Below, in pieces: positions 33,441 through 44,197 of a stretch of 64,000 nucleotides of DNA. Numbering within the stretch: the first letter of the stretch is position 1; each line of letters starts with the position of its first letter. Under the pieces are notes generated by a model. That model had not been told where the DNA came from. It saw nothing but the letters and a program-made list of their open reading frames with translations, and made no database searches. The DNA comes from an uncultured Pelagibacteraceae bacterium (lineage in GTDB: Bacteria; Pseudomonadota; Alphaproteobacteria; Pelagibacterales; Pelagibacteraceae), in the NCBI GenBank assembly GCA_902628275.1, contig CACOMI010000004.1, positions 62,001-126,000 on the forward strand, read 5' to 3'. A program made the position numbers and the translations under genes.

Positions 33441-36020
33441 TTATTTTTTTTTTTTAGATTTTTTATTCTTATCGTATTCTCTTCTTTTCTCAATCAGTAT
33501 AAGTGCCTCTTCCATTGTTAGCTCTACTGGGTCTTTTTCCTCTGGTATTGTTGCATTTAGTGATTTATATTTAATGTATGGCCCATATTGACCTTTCATG
33601 ATTCTTACTGGTTTCTTATCCTCAGGATGTTCTCCTAATTCTTTTATAATTGAAGATGACATTCTTCCAGGTTTTGCTTCGGCTATTAATGAAATAGCCC
33701 TATTTAATCCTATCGAAAAAATTTCATCTATATTTTCTATTCTAGCTGATTTATTTTCACATTTTAAATATGGTCCAAATCTACCAGTATTTAATACAAT
33801 TTCTTTTTGATTTTCTGGATTTAGACCTAATGATTTGGGAAGTGAACATAAAAATTTAGCTTTATTTAAATCAATACTTTCTAGCTCAATACCTTTCGGT
33901 ATTGATACATTTTTTAATAATTCGTTAACATCGGATTTAGTTTTTTTAGTTTTTTTTCTCTTTTTAGGCTTTACTTCCTCAAGATTTTCCTCAAAAGCCT
34001 TCTCATATTGAAGATAAGGACCAAATCTGCCATTTTTTAAAAAAATATCATTTCCATTTTCATGTTTACCGAGAAATTTAGGCTCTGCTAATTGTGACTG
34101 AGCAGCCGCTTTAGATTTTGATAATGGTCTTGTAAATTTACATTCTGGATAGTTTGAACAACCAATAAACGCGCCACCTCTAAAACTATTTTTCAAACTT
34201 AGTGAACCTGTTTCACATAACTGACATTTTCTGACTATATTTCCATCTTTGTCGGTATTAAATATTAATGCTCCCAAGCTATCATTTAAAAGATCTAAAA
34301 CTTCTCTTGTTCTTTTTTCTTTTACTTCTGAAACATTACTATTAAAGTCTTTCCAAAACATCTCTAAGACCTTTAACCAACTTTCTTTTCCAGAAGTTAT
34401 TTCATCTAGCTGATCCTCTAGTCCAGCTGTGAAATTATAATCTACATACTTTGAAAATAGTTTTTCTAAAAACGCAGAAATTAATTTACCTCTGTCAGTT
34501 GGGAAAAATCTTTTATTAAATATTTCTGCATATCCTCTATTCGCTATTGTTGAAATGATACTTGCATAAGTTGAAGGTCTACCAATTCCTAACTCTTCTA
34601 ATTTTTTAACCAAGCTTGCCTCAGAGTAACGTGGGGGAGGTTGGGTAAAATGTTGTTCATCAATAAGAGCCTCTATATTAATCGGTCCTTTTGACATCTC
34701 AGGTAAAATTTGCTCATCATCATCTTTGCTTTGATTTGAATAAACTTTCAAAAATCCCTCAAATTTCAAAACCGATCCGCTTGATTTACATATAGTTTTA
34801 CCGTTTTCAGACTCAATTGTTATTGTATTTCTATCAAATTTAGCTGTTTCCATTTGAGACGATAGAGCTCTAGACCAAATTAAAGAATATAATTTTTGTT
34901 GGTCAGAACTTAAATAATTTTTAACATAATCTGGATTTCTATTTATATCAGTCGGTCTTATCGCTTCATGAGCTTCCTGAGCATTTTTTGCTTTTTTTCC
35001 TGAGTAATTATTTGGTTTTTCTGGTAAATATTCGTTTCCATATTTTTTTTTAATAAAATTCCTAAAATCAGAGACTGCATCAGCTGATAAATTGGTCCCA
35101 TCAGTTCTCATATAAGTAATTAATCCAACTGTATCTCCTTCAATTTCAATTCCTTGATAAAGTTTTTGAGCTATTTGCATTGTTCGAGATGCACCAAAAC
35201 CTAACCTACTTGAAGCTACCTGCTGAAGTGTTGAAGTCGTGAATGGTCCTGAAGGATTTCTGCTAATAACCTTTGAGGAAATATCAGTTATATTAAATTT
35301 TTTAGTCTTAAAATCAGCAATTGCTTTTTCAATTTCTTCCTTATTTTTAAATGAGAATTTTTCAATTTTTTTTCCATCAATCTGAGAAACACTTGCTGTA
35401 ATGTTACTTTTATTTTTATCTTGAAAATTAATACTTAAAGTCCAAAACTCTTCAGGCTTGAATAGTTCAATTTCATGCTCTCTTTCGGTAATCAATTTCA
35501 GTGCAACAGACTGAACTCTACCAGCAGATTTTGAACCGGGTAATTTCGTCCATAGTATTGGCGAGATATTAAATCCCACCAAATAATCTAATGCTCTTCT
35601 AGCCATGTAGGCATCGACTAATAGAGGCTCTATCTGTCTTGGATTTTCAATACCATATGTGACAGCTTTTTTTGTTATTTCATTAAACACTACACGTTCA
35701 ACTTCTTTGTCTTTTAAAAGTTTTTTTTCATCTAAATATTCTTTTACATGCCAAGCTATAGCTTCACCCTCACGATCTGGGTCAGTTGCAAGAATTATTT
35801 TTGAAGAATCTTTCGCAGCATCAGTAATTTCTTTTAAATATTTTTTTGAAAAGCTATCAACTTCCCATTCCATTTTAAAATTTTGATCAGGATCAACCGA
35901 TCCATTTTTTGAAGGAAGATCTCTAATATGACCATAGCTAGCTAAAACGGTATAGTTATCACCTAAATATTTATTAATTGTTTTTGCTTTAGCAGGGCTT
36001 TCAACTATGACCAGATTCAT
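33441..36020 (-). CDS. topA: DNA topoisomerase I
   Basis: MNLVIVESPAKAKTINKYLG; LATDPDREGEAIAWH; TYMRTDGTNLS; zinc ribbon CQLCETG...CSNYPEC. Confidence 0.99.
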   Translation of the reverse strand: MNLVIVESPAKAKTINKYLGDNYTVLASYGHIRDLPSKNGSVDPDQNFKMEWEVDSFSKKYLKEITDAAKDSSKIILATDPDREGEAIAWHVKEYLDEKKLLKDKEVERVVFNEITKKAVTYGIENPRQIEPLLVDAYMARRALDYLVGFNISPILWTKLPGSKSAGRVQSVALKLITEREHEIELFKPEEFWTLSINFQDKNKSNITASVSQIDGKKIEKFSFKNKEEIEKAIADFKTKKFNITDISSKVISRNPSGPFTTSTLQQVASSRLGFGASRTMQIAQKLYQGIEIEGDTVGLITYMRTDGTNLSADAVSDFRNFIKKKYGNEYLPEKPNNYSGKKAKNAQEAHEAIRPTDINRNPDYVKNYLSSDQQKLYSLIWSRALSSQMETAKFDRNTITIESENGKTICKSSGSVLKFEGFLKVYSNQSKDDDEQILPEMSKGPINIEALIDEQHFTQPPPRYSEASLVKKLEELGIGRPSTYASIISTIANRGYAEIFNKRFFPTDRGKLISAFLEKLFSKYVDYNFTAGLEDQLDEITSGKESWLKVLEMFWKDFNSNVSEVKEKRTREVLDLLNDSLGALIFNTDKDGNIVRKCQLCETGSLSLKNSFRGGAFIGCSNYPECKFTRPLSKSKAAAQSQLAEPKFLGKHENGNDIFLKNGRFGPYLQYEKAFEENLEEVKPKKRKKTKKTKSDVNELLKNVSIPKGIELESIDLNKAKFLCSLPKSLGLNPENQKEIVLNTGRFGPYLKCENKSARIENIDEIFSIGLNRAISLIAEAKPGRMSSSIIKELGEHPEDKKPVRIMKGQYGPYIKYKSLNATIPEEKDPVELTMEEALILIEKRREYDKNKKSKKKK

Positions 36021-36057
36021 AAAATAACAAACTACTCAAAAGAGTTTGATAGTCAAA

Positions 36058-36636
36058 TTAATAAATTTTTGTCTTAGTTTCTTCTTTATTTTTCAAGCGT
36101 TTAATATTTTCTCTGTGGGTAAAAAATATTAAAATAAACATTATTACGTAAAAAAATACATTTTCTGAGTCCTCAAAAATTAAAATATAAAAAGGTGTAG
36201 AAAGTGATCCTATCAAAGAAGCTAAAGATGAATATTTAGAAATAAAAAAAATTATTAACCAACAAATACCAAACACTAAACCAAAAATAATATTTAAAGA
36301 AAAGAGTATCCCAACATATGTTGCTACACCTTTACCACCTTTAAATTTTAACCAAACAGGAAACACATGACCTATAAATGTACATAAAGCTGATATATAT
36401 GTTGCATCAGGAAAATTAATTTTTACGTATAAAACAGGTATTACTGCTTTTAACACATCAAGTACTAGTGTTGAATAACCAATTAATTTGTTACCAGTTC
36501 TTAAAACATTTGTTGCGCCAATATTCCCAGAACCGATTTCTCTAATATCTTTTTTTAAAAATACTTTGGATAAAATTAATCCAAAAGGAATTGATCCCAT
36601 TAAGTATGAGATTATACCTATTATAAAAAGTTCCAT
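36058..36636 (-). CDS. plsY: Glycerol-3-phosphate acyltransferase PlsY
   Basis: YLMGSIPFGLILSK...IREIGSGNIGATNVLRTGNK; FKGGKGVAT. Confidence 0.96.
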   Translation of the reverse strand: MELFIIGIISYLMGSIPFGLILSKVFLKKDIREIGSGNIGATNVLRTGNKLIGYSTLVLDVLKAVIPVLYVKINFPDATYISALCTFIGHVFPVWLKFKGGKGVATYVGILFSLNIIFGLVFGICWLIIFFISKYSSLASLIGSLSTPFYILIFEDSENVFFYVIMFILIFFTHRENIKRLKNKEETKTKIY

Positions 36637-36638
36637 TT

Positions 36639-37925
36639 TTAGATTTTAAATAATTCTATACCTTTTACAAATGTATTGGTTACTTTTCCTTGAAGTTTCT
36701 TATCCTCAATTGAGGTATTTTTAGATTTAGAGATTAAATTTTCTTTTTTTACAATCCATGGTTTATTGATATCTACTATACAAAAATCCGCATCATTACC
36801 AGTAGACAGGTTTCCTTTATTTATATTTAATATTTTTGCTGGGTTAGAGGTTAAAGCTTGAATTATAGTTTCAAGTTTTACAGATCCATTATGAAACAAT
36901 TCTAAACTTAAAGATAACAATGTTTCAATACCAGATGCACCTGTTGCAGCTTGTGCAAAAGTTAATCTTTTAGATTCTTCATCTTCAGGTTTATGGTCAG
37001 AAACAATTACATCAATAGTTTTATCTTTTAATCCTTGAACTAAAGCTTCTCGATCTTCTTCTCTTCTAAGTGGAGGTGATAATTTTAAAAATGTTCTAAA
37101 ATCTCCAATATCATTTTCATTTAATGAGAGATTATTTATTGATACACCGCAAGTAAATTTAACATTTTGTTTACGTTCTTTAATTATATCTACTGATTTT
37201 CCTGCTGATAGTTGAGATATATGATATCGACATTTATTTTTTTCTAAGAGAGTAAGATCTCTTTCAATTATAATTCTTTCAGCAATATCTGGTATGCTTG
37301 ATAAACCTAGTTTTGTTGCAATAATACCAGAATTAATCATTCCATTTTTAGCTAAATCGTAATCTTCAGCATGTTGCATTATAAGACATCCTAAATCTTT
37401 GGCTGAATTCATAATTCTAGACATAAGTCTAGTATTTTGAATTGTTTTTAATCCATCAGTAAATGCTACAATTCCTTTTTTGGCTAGCAACCCAAATTCA
37501 GTCATATTGGTGCCATCTGTGTTTTGAGTTAATGAAGCGCAAGGAAAGATATTTATTTTAGATTTATCACGTCCTCTTCTTTTTAAAAAATCTACAATTG
37601 ATACATTATCAATAATTGGGTCTGTATTAGGCATCGTTACAACTGAGGTAACACCACCAGATAATGCAGCATTACTCAAAGTTCTAAAATTTTCTTTATA
37701 TTCATACCCTGGCTCACCTACAAAAACTCTCATATCTACTATACCAGGAAATATATATTTGCCCTTTAAGTCAGTAGGCTTTTCTCTAGTTGGTAAATTA
37801 TTTGTATTTACCTTTTTTCCTATGGCCTCTATCTTACCGTCTTCTCCAATTATTAATCCACCATTTTCGTTTATGGAATTATGAGGATCTATAATGTTTG
37901 CATTTATAAAGTATTTTTTTTTCAT
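36639..37925 (-). CDS. pyrC: Dihydroorotase
   Basis: GKYIFPGIVDMRVFVGEPGYEYKENF; IDVIVSDHKPEDEESK; adjacent to pyrB. Confidence 0.92.
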   Translation of the reverse strand: MKKKYFINANIIDPHNSINENGGLIIGEDGKIEAIGKKVNTNNLPTREKPTDLKGKYIFPGIVDMRVFVGEPGYEYKENFRTLSNAALSGGVTSVVTMPNTDPIIDNVSIVDFLKRRGRDKSKINIFPCASLTQNTDGTNMTEFGLLAKKGIVAFTDGLKTIQNTRLMSRIMNSAKDLGCLIMQHAEDYDLAKNGMINSGIIATKLGLSSIPDIAERIIIERDLTLLEKNKCRYHISQLSAGKSVDIIKERKQNVKFTCGVSINNLSLNENDIGDFRTFLKLSPPLRREEDREALVQGLKDKTIDVIVSDHKPEDEESKRLTFAQAATGASGIETLLSLSLELFHNGSVKLETIIQALTSNPAKILNINKGNLSTGNDADFCIVDINKPWIVKKENLISKSKNTSIEDKKLQGKVTNTFVKGIELFKI

Positions 37926-38867
37926 TTATTCACAAAATATTTTTAGACATGCCATTCTTACAGCAACACCTAATTCAACTTGTTCTTTAATTACACTTTT
38001 GTTTATGTCGTCAGCTAATCTTGTATCAATTTCAATTCCTCTATTCATTGGACCAGGATGCATAATTAAAGCATCTGACTTTGCGTGATCAAGTTTATCT
38101 GGCGTTAATCCATAATATTCATAGTATTCTCTATTCGATGAAAGATATGAACTGGTCATTCTTTCATTTTGTAATCTAAGCATCATTACAATATCACAAT
38201 CTTTGAGACCCTTTTTCATATCAGTAAAAGTGTTTACACCAAACTTTTCAATTTCTTTTGGCATAAGATTCGATGGTGCAATTATATTAACTTCTGCTCC
38301 TAACATTGTAAGAAGATAAATATTTGATCTAGCTACTCTCGAATGAAGAATGTCTCCACATATAGCTATTTTTAATCCTTGAATTTTTTTTTTTCGATTT
38401 CTAATTGTTAATGCATCTAATAATGCCTGAGTAGGGTGCTCACGTCTACCATCACCAGCATTTAAAACTACGCAATTAACTTTTTGAGATAATAGATTAC
38501 AAGCACCAGAGTCTTGATGTCTGATCACAATTATATCAGGATGCATTGCATTTAAGGTCATTGCTGTATCAATTAAAGTTTCACCTTTTTTAATGGCTGA
38601 GTTACTCATATTCATTGACATGACGTCAGCACCAAGTCTTTTTCCAGCAAGTTCAAATGAGCTTTGTGTTCTGGTAGATGGCTCAAAGAATAAGTTTATT
38701 TGTGTTTTGCCTCTTAACACATCAATTTTTTTATTTTTACTCTGATTTAATTTTATGAAAGCTTCTGACTCATCCAGGATATAATTAATATCATTAACTG
38801 ATAAATCTTGGATACCTAACAGATGTTTTTGTGAGATTTTAACAGCGTTATTGGTTTTAATTGCCAT
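37926..38867 (-). CDS. pyrB: Aspartate carbamoyltransferase catalytic subunit (start at MAIKTNN preferred over ORF start 38906)
   Basis: [38 protein letters not shown]. Confidence 0.97.
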   Translation of the reverse strand: MAIKTNNAVKISQKHLLGIQDLSVNDINYILDESEAFIKLNQSKNKKIDVLRGKTQINLFFEPSTRTQSSFELAGKRLGADVMSMNMSNSAIKKGETLIDTAMTLNAMHPDIIVIRHQDSGACNLLSQKVNCVVLNAGDGRREHPTQALLDALTIRNRKKKIQGLKIAICGDILHSRVARSNIYLLTMLGAEVNIIAPSNLMPKEIEKFGVNTFTDMKKGLKDCDIVMMLRLQNERMTSSYLSSNREYYEYYGLTPDKLDHAKSDALIMHPGPMNRGIEIDTRLADDINKSVIKEQVELGVAVRMACLKIFCE

Positions 38868-38909
38868 TAAAATTAACTCTATAGCTATAAAGCCACTAAA
38901 TGGCAAGGA

Positions 38910-39365
38910 TTAATTATTTAAATAATCTATAGCTCCTTGAAGAATAAATGCAGCTGCGTTTTGATCTATCTTTTTTTCACGCTTAGAAACATTAACATCA
39001 AGCTGACTGGATATATTAAATGCACCAACGGTTGAAAGTCTTTCATCCCATAGGCAAACATCTACATTAACATTTTGGTCAATATTTTTTGATATATCGC
39101 TTACTGATTGAGCGGAAGGACCCAATGAACCATCCATGTTAATTGGATATCCAATAATAATTCCTTTAATATTGTTTTCCTCTATTATTTTTTTTAATTC
39201 GTTGATTAGATCATTATTATTGGTCTTATTGATCGTTTTAAAGGGTGTGGCTATTGACTGTTTTTCATCACAAATTGATACACCGATTCTTTTTGAACCA
39301 AGATCTAAACCAATCAATCTAGAGGTTTCAGACTGTTTTTTTTTGAATTCTTCAATAGTGATCAT
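38910..39365 (-). CDS. ruvX: RuvX/YqgF family putative pre-16S rRNA nuclease
   Basis: LIGLDLGSKRIGVSICDE; IIGYPINMDGSLGPSAQSV; DERLSTVGA. Confidence 0.94.
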   Translation of the reverse strand: MITIEEFKKKQSETSRLIGLDLGSKRIGVSICDEKQSIATPFKTINKTNNNDLINELKKIIEENNIKGIIIGYPINMDGSLGPSAQSVSDISKNIDQNVNVDVCLWDERLSTVGAFNISSQLDVNVSKREKKIDQNAAAFILQGAIDYLNN

Positions 39366-39415
39366 ATTGTATATTTTAAACTTAAGTGATAGTTTGCGAC
39401 ATATTTAAATACCAT

Positions 39416-39703
39416 ATGAGCATCGATCTTAAAACAATAAAGCACATATCTAAACTATCAAGAATTTCTGTAGATGAGAAAAAAGCAGAGAAACTTGCAG
39501 GAGATTTAAATTCAATTTTCGATTTTATTGAAAAACTTAATGAATTAAAAACTGACAATGTTGAACCATTAACTTCTGTTGCTGAAACAACTCTTAAATT
39601 AAGATCTGATGAAGTAAAAAGTAAAAACTTAAGAGAACAAGTAATAAAAAATTCTCCTAAGGAAAATGAAGATTATTTTGTAGTACCAAAGGTAATTGAA
39701 TAA
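39416..39703 (+). CDS. gatC: Asp/Glu-tRNA amidotransferase subunit C (start at MSIDLKTIK)
   Basis: [45 protein letters not shown]; followed by gatA and gatB. Confidence 0.95.
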   Translation: MSIDLKTIKHISKLSRISVDEKKAEKLAGDLNSIFDFIEKLNELKTDNVEPLTSVAETTLKLRSDEVKSKNLREQVIKNSPKENEDYFVVPKVIE

Positions 39704-41160
39704 TGTCAGATATAACTAAACAATCATTATCTGAATTAGTAGAAAATATAAAAAGTAAAAAACTTTCCTCAAGTGAAGTTACTAAAGCATTTGTTGAAAG
39801 GTCAGAAAAATCAAAAGAATTAAATGCATATATAACTGAGGATTTTACAAATGCTTTAAATAAAGCAAAAATGTTTGATGAAAAACCTAATCTTGATCTA
39901 AAATTACCTGGTATTCCAATGGCTGTGAAAGATCTATTTTGTACAAAAGATTTAAGAACTACGGCAGGTAGTAAAATATTAAATAACTTTATTCCAACCT
40001 ATGAATCAACAGTTACACAAAATATTTGGAATGAAGGAGCTATCCTAATGGGTAAATTAAATTGTGATGAATTTGCAATGGGTTCATCTAATGAAACTAG
40101 TTTTTTTGGTAATGTACAAAACCCAATTGATAAAAATTTAGTCCCAGGAGGATCGTCTGGTGGATCGTCTTCTGCTGTAGCAGCTCAATTAACACCAATA
40201 ACTATTGGAACAGATACAGGTGGATCTATAAGACAGCCTGCTTCATTTACAGGAACAGTTGGATTAAAACCAACTTATGGTAGTTGTTCTCGATATGGAA
40301 TTGTAGCATTTGCATCATCTCTAGATCAGGCTGGGCCAATGGCACAAAATGTTAAAGATTGTGCATTGTTACAGGGGGTTATTAGTACTTATGATGAAAA
40401 AGACTCTACATCAATAGACTTCAAAAGAAACGAGTACAGCAAAGAATTAACAAAAGATATTAAAGGTAAAAAAATAGGAATACCTAAAGAATATAGAGTA
40501 GATGGCATGCCTAAGGAAATAGAGGACCTTTGGAAAAAAGGTATTGAATATGCAAAAGATTGTGGTGCTGAGATTATCGATATATCTCTACCTCACACTA
40601 ATTATGCACTACCAACTTATTACATAGTAGCACCAGCAGAGGCTTCATCTAATTTGGCCAGATACGACGGTGTTAAATATGGTTTTAGAGCAGAAGGGGA
40701 AAATCTTATTGATATGTATGAAAAAACAAGATCTGAAGGATTTGGTGCCGAAGTTCAAAGAAGAATAATGATTGGAACTTATGTTTTATCTTCAGGATAT
40801 TATGATGCTTATTATCTTAAAGCTCAAAAGGTAAGAAAACTTATTAAAAATGATTTTGATGATGCTTATAGAGAAGTTGATGCAATATTAACTCCATCCA
40901 CTCCAAGTTCAGCTTTTAAAATAGGTGAAAAAACAAATGATCCAGTTTCAATGTATTTAAATGATATTTTTACTGTTCCTGTGAATTTAGCAGGTTTACC
41001 TGGAATTTCTATACCTGCAGGCCATGATTCTAATGGGTATCCATTAGGATTACAGATAATTGGTAAAGCTTTTGACGAACAAAATATTTTAAACATTGCA
41101 TATGCTATGGAAGAAAAAATTAATTTTAAAAACAATATTACTGATTGGTGGATTAAGTGA
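39703..41160 (+). CDS. gatA: Asp/Glu-tRNA amidotransferase subunit A
   Basis: Amidase signature [36 protein letters not shown]. Confidence 0.99.
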   Translation: MSDITKQSLSELVENIKSKKLSSSEVTKAFVERSEKSKELNAYITEDFTNALNKAKMFDEKPNLDLKLPGIPMAVKDLFCTKDLRTTAGSKILNNFIPTYESTVTQNIWNEGAILMGKLNCDEFAMGSSNETSFFGNVQNPIDKNLVPGGSSGGSSSAVAAQLTPITIGTDTGGSIRQPASFTGTVGLKPTYGSCSRYGIVAFASSLDQAGPMAQNVKDCALLQGVISTYDEKDSTSIDFKRNEYSKELTKDIKGKKIGIPKEYRVDGMPKEIEDLWKKGIEYAKDCGAEIIDISLPHTNYALPTYYIVAPAEASSNLARYDGVKYGFRAEGENLIDMYEKTRSEGFGAEVQRRIMIGTYVLSSGYYDAYYLKAQKVRKLIKNDFDDAYREVDAILTPSTPSSAFKIGEKTNDPVSMYLNDIFTVPVNLAGLPGISIPAGHDSNGYPLGLQIIGKAFDEQNILNIAYAMEEKINFKNNITDWWIK

Positions 41161-42620
41161 GCAATAACAAATCTGAATATCTAATTAATAGACATGATAA
41201 TCAATATGAAGTTGTCATTGGTTTAGAAGTTCATGCACAAGTTACATCTCAGTCGAAATTATTCTCAACATCAGCGACCAAATTTGGAGCTGAGCCAAAT
41301 ACTCAAGTAAGTTTAGTTGACGCAGCATTTCCAGGAATGTTGCCAGTAATTAACGAGTACTGTGTAAAACAAGCTATCAAAACAGGAATTGGTTTAAAAG
41401 CTAAAATCAATAAGATATCTGTCTTTGATAGAAAAAATTATTTTTATGCTGACTTACCTCAAGGGTATCAAATTTCACAATTCAAAGATCCAATTGTAGG
41501 TGAAGGTAAAGTAATACTTGATATGCCAGATGGTCAAAAAGAGGTAGGTATAGAAAGATTACACTTGGAGCAAGATGCAGGTAAAAGCATTCATGATCTA
41601 GACTCTAAAAATACTTTTGTAGATTTAAATAGATCAGGTGTAGCTTTAATGGAAATTGTAAGTAAGCCAGATCTAAGATCTCCAGATGAGGTTAATGCAT
41701 ATATTAAGAAATTAAGATCAATAATGAGATATTTAGGAACCTGTGATGGAAACATGCAGGAAGGATCTTTAAGAGCTGATGTGAATGTATCTGTTAGAAA
41801 GAAAGGTTCAAAAGAGTTTGGAACCAGATGTGAAATTAAAAATGTTAACTCTATAAAGTTTATGCAGATGGCTATTGAATACGAAGCTAACAGACAAGTT
41901 GATTTAATTGAGGATGGTCAAATAATTGATCAGGAAACAAGACTTTTTGATACCAAAAAGAATGAAACAAGATCAATGAGGTCAAAAGAGGATGCTCATG
42001 ATTATAGATATTTTCCAGATCCAGACTTATTGCCATTAGAAGTTTCTGATGATTTTATTGAAAATTTAAAATCAGAGATTCCTGAGCTTCCGGATGAAAA
42101 GAAAAAAAGGTTTATAGAACAGTTTAAATTATCATCTTACGAGGCTAACATTTTAGTTTCAGATATTGCAATATCTAATTACTTTGAAAATGTAATTAAG
42201 AAATCTGATGTAAAACTTGCAACAAATTGGATAATTGGTGAACTATTTGCAGCCTTAAATGAAAAAAATTTAGAAATAACTGATAGTCCTATAAGTGCAG
42301 GAAATTTATCAAAATTAATCAATTTAATTAAAGACGGAACTATTTCTGGAAAAATAGCAAAAACAGTTTTCGAACAAATGATGAAAGGTGATAAAGATCC
42401 TAAGAAAATTGTAGAAGAAAAAGGTTTAAAACAAGAAAGTGACCCAAAAGCACTTGAGGCACTTATAGACAAAGTTATTGATGATAATAGAGATAAAGCA
42501 ATTGAATATAAATCAGGTAAAGTAAAATTATTTGGTTTCTTTGTAGGACAAATAATGAAGGTTTCTGGTGGAAAAGCAAATCCTCAATTAGTTAATGAGA
42601 TTTTAAAGAAAAAACTTTAG
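41157..42620 (+). CDS. gatB: Asp/Glu-tRNA amidotransferase subunit B (GTG start)
   Basis: [39 protein letters not shown]. Confidence 0.99.
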   Translation: MSNNKSEYLINRHDNQYEVVIGLEVHAQVTSQSKLFSTSATKFGAEPNTQVSLVDAAFPGMLPVINEYCVKQAIKTGIGLKAKINKISVFDRKNYFYADLPQGYQISQFKDPIVGEGKVILDMPDGQKEVGIERLHLEQDAGKSIHDLDSKNTFVDLNRSGVALMEIVSKPDLRSPDEVNAYIKKLRSIMRYLGTCDGNMQEGSLRADVNVSVRKKGSKEFGTRCEIKNVNSIKFMQMAIEYEANRQVDLIEDGQIIDQETRLFDTKKNETRSMRSKEDAHDYRYFPDPDLLPLEVSDDFIENLKSEIPELPDEKKKRFIEQFKLSSYEANILVSDIAISNYFENVIKKSDVKLATNWIIGELFAALNEKNLEITDSPISAGNLSKLINLIKDGTISGKIAKTVFEQMMKGDKDPKKIVEEKGLKQESDPKALEALIDKVIDDNRDKAIEYKSGKVKLFGFFVGQIMKVSGGKANPQLVNEILKKKL

Positions 42621-42625
42621 AATTT

Positions 42626-43276
42626 ATGGGTTCAGACCTTAATATAACTAAAGAACTCCAAGATTACATATTAAGCCATGGATTTAATTTACACCCAGTC
42701 CAAAAAGAAATTATTGATTACAACAACTCTCTTGGTGATATCAAAAGAATGCAGATATCAATTTCACAATGTCAATTTCTGCATTTAATTATAAAAATTT
42801 CAAATATTAAAAAAGTTTTAGAGATAGGTACATTTACAGGATTAAGTACGTTATCTATAGCATTAGCTTTATCGGATGATGGTAAAATAATTGCTTTAGA
42901 TAAAAATAAGGAAACTAATAAAGTTGCTATAGATTTTTTCAAAAAAGCTAATCAAGAACATAAAATTAAAACATTAATTAAACCAGCTTTAGAAAGTTTA
43001 AATGAAATTGAAAATGAAAAGTTTGATTTAGTTTTTATTGATGCTGATAAAATAAATTATATTGAATACTATGAACGTTCTTTAGAATTGTTAAAAAAAA
43101 ATGGACTAATAATCATTGATAATGTTTTGTGGTACGGAGAAGTTGTTAATGAAAACAATACTGATAAATTTACTAAAAATATTAAAGAATTTAATGATCA
43201 TATTTCAAAAGATATAAGGGTCGAAAAGTTAATAATTCCTCTTGGAGATGGAATGACTGTATGTAGAAAATTATAA
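42626..43276 (+). CDS. Predicted class I SAM-dependent O-methyltransferase
   Basis: KVLEIGTFTGLSTLSIALALSDDGKIIALDKN; FDLVFIDADKINYIEYYE. Confidence 0.85.
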   Translation: MGSDLNITKELQDYILSHGFNLHPVQKEIIDYNNSLGDIKRMQISISQCQFLHLIIKISNIKKVLEIGTFTGLSTLSIALALSDDGKIIALDKNKETNKVAIDFFKKANQEHKIKTLIKPALESLNEIENEKFDLVFIDADKINYIEYYERSLELLKKNGLIIIDNVLWYGEVVNENNTDKFTKNIKEFNDHISKDIRVEKLIIPLGDGMTVCRKL

Positions 43277-44181
43277 TGTTTGAAATAATTGGTTTTTATA
43301 AATTTGTTAAAATTTCTTTCTTAAAGAAAAAACAAAAAGTTTTAATTGAAACTTTAAAAAAGAGAAACATTAGAGGTACGATAATAATATCTAAAGAAGG
43401 CGTAAATGGAACTATTTCTGGCAAAGCTACAAATATTAAATTCACTATTAATAATTTAAAAAGAATTCTTAAATTTAAAGAATTTAATAGCAGTAATGTC
43501 TCTAAAAGCTCATTCCAACCATTTCACAAACCTAAAGTAAAAATTAAAAAAGAGGTTGTTCCTATGAATTTAATTCTAAATAAAAGAATAAGGAAAAATG
43601 ATAGCCATGTAGACCCAATTCAATGGAATAAGCTAATAAAAGAAAAGGATACAGTTCTTATAGATGCCAGAAAACCATTTGAGTACAATGTTGGAACATT
43701 TAAGGGAGCAATCAATCCTGATGTTGATAACTTTAGAGATTTTCCAAAATATCTAAAAAAATTAAAAAAAAATCAACCTATAGCTATGTTTTGTACTGGT
43801 GGAATCCGTTGTGAAAAGGCATCTGTTTATTTAGAGAAAAAAGGTTTCAATAATGTTTATCAATTAAATGGAGGTATTTTAAATTATTTAAAAAAAACTA
43901 ATAAAAAAAAAAGTTTATGGAAAGGTGAATGCTTTGTTTTTGATAATAGGATTAGTTTAAAACACGGTTTAAAAGTTGGTTCATATTCAATTTGTAGTGG
44001 ATGTAGGAAACCAATATCCACTAAAGATAAAAAGTCAAAAAAATATGAAGAAGGTGTTTCTTGTCCAAATTGTCATGATAAATTGACAAATTATCAAAAA
44101 TTAAGATTCAGGATGAGGCAAAAGCAAATAAATCTTGCTAAAAAAGAAGGAAAAAGACATATCTTTCAAAAAGAATATTAA
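43276..44181 (+). CDS. trhO: Rhodanese-domain tRNA uridine(34) hydroxylase (TrhO/YceA family)
   Basis: ISKEGVNGTISG; rhodanese active site MFCTGGIRCEKASVYL; C-terminal CxxC pairs. Confidence 0.88.
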   Translation: MFEIIGFYKFVKISFLKKKQKVLIETLKKRNIRGTIIISKEGVNGTISGKATNIKFTINNLKRILKFKEFNSSNVSKSSFQPFHKPKVKIKKEVVPMNLILNKRIRKNDSHVDPIQWNKLIKEKDTVLIDARKPFEYNVGTFKGAINPDVDNFRDFPKYLKKLKKNQPIAMFCTGGIRCEKASVYLEKKGFNNVYQLNGGILNYLKKTNKKKSLWKGECFVFDNRISLKHGLKVGSYSICSGCRKPISTKDKKSKKYEEGVSCPNCHDKLTNYQKLRFRMRQKQINLAKKEGKRHIFQKEY

Positions 44182-44197
44182 CAAATCTACATTGTAA

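Noticed and set aside
33430-33475. Long T-run looking like a terminator
   Set aside because: It encodes the Lys-rich C-terminus of TopA (KNKKSKKKK*) on the minus strand; no stem precedes it.
36028-36048. CAAACT-ACTCAAAAG-AGTTTG inverted repeat upstream of topA
   Set aside because: Only 6 bp with a 9-nt loop in AT-rich sequence, with a competing 4-bp alternative; not distinguishable from chance.
39394-39401. TTGCGACA 8-mer in the ruvX/gatC gap, also present at 61952-61959 in the hemB/oxygenase gap
   Set aside because: At 39394 the spacing to gatC is too short for a -35 element, and two copies are too few to claim a shared regulatory site without a genome-wide count.
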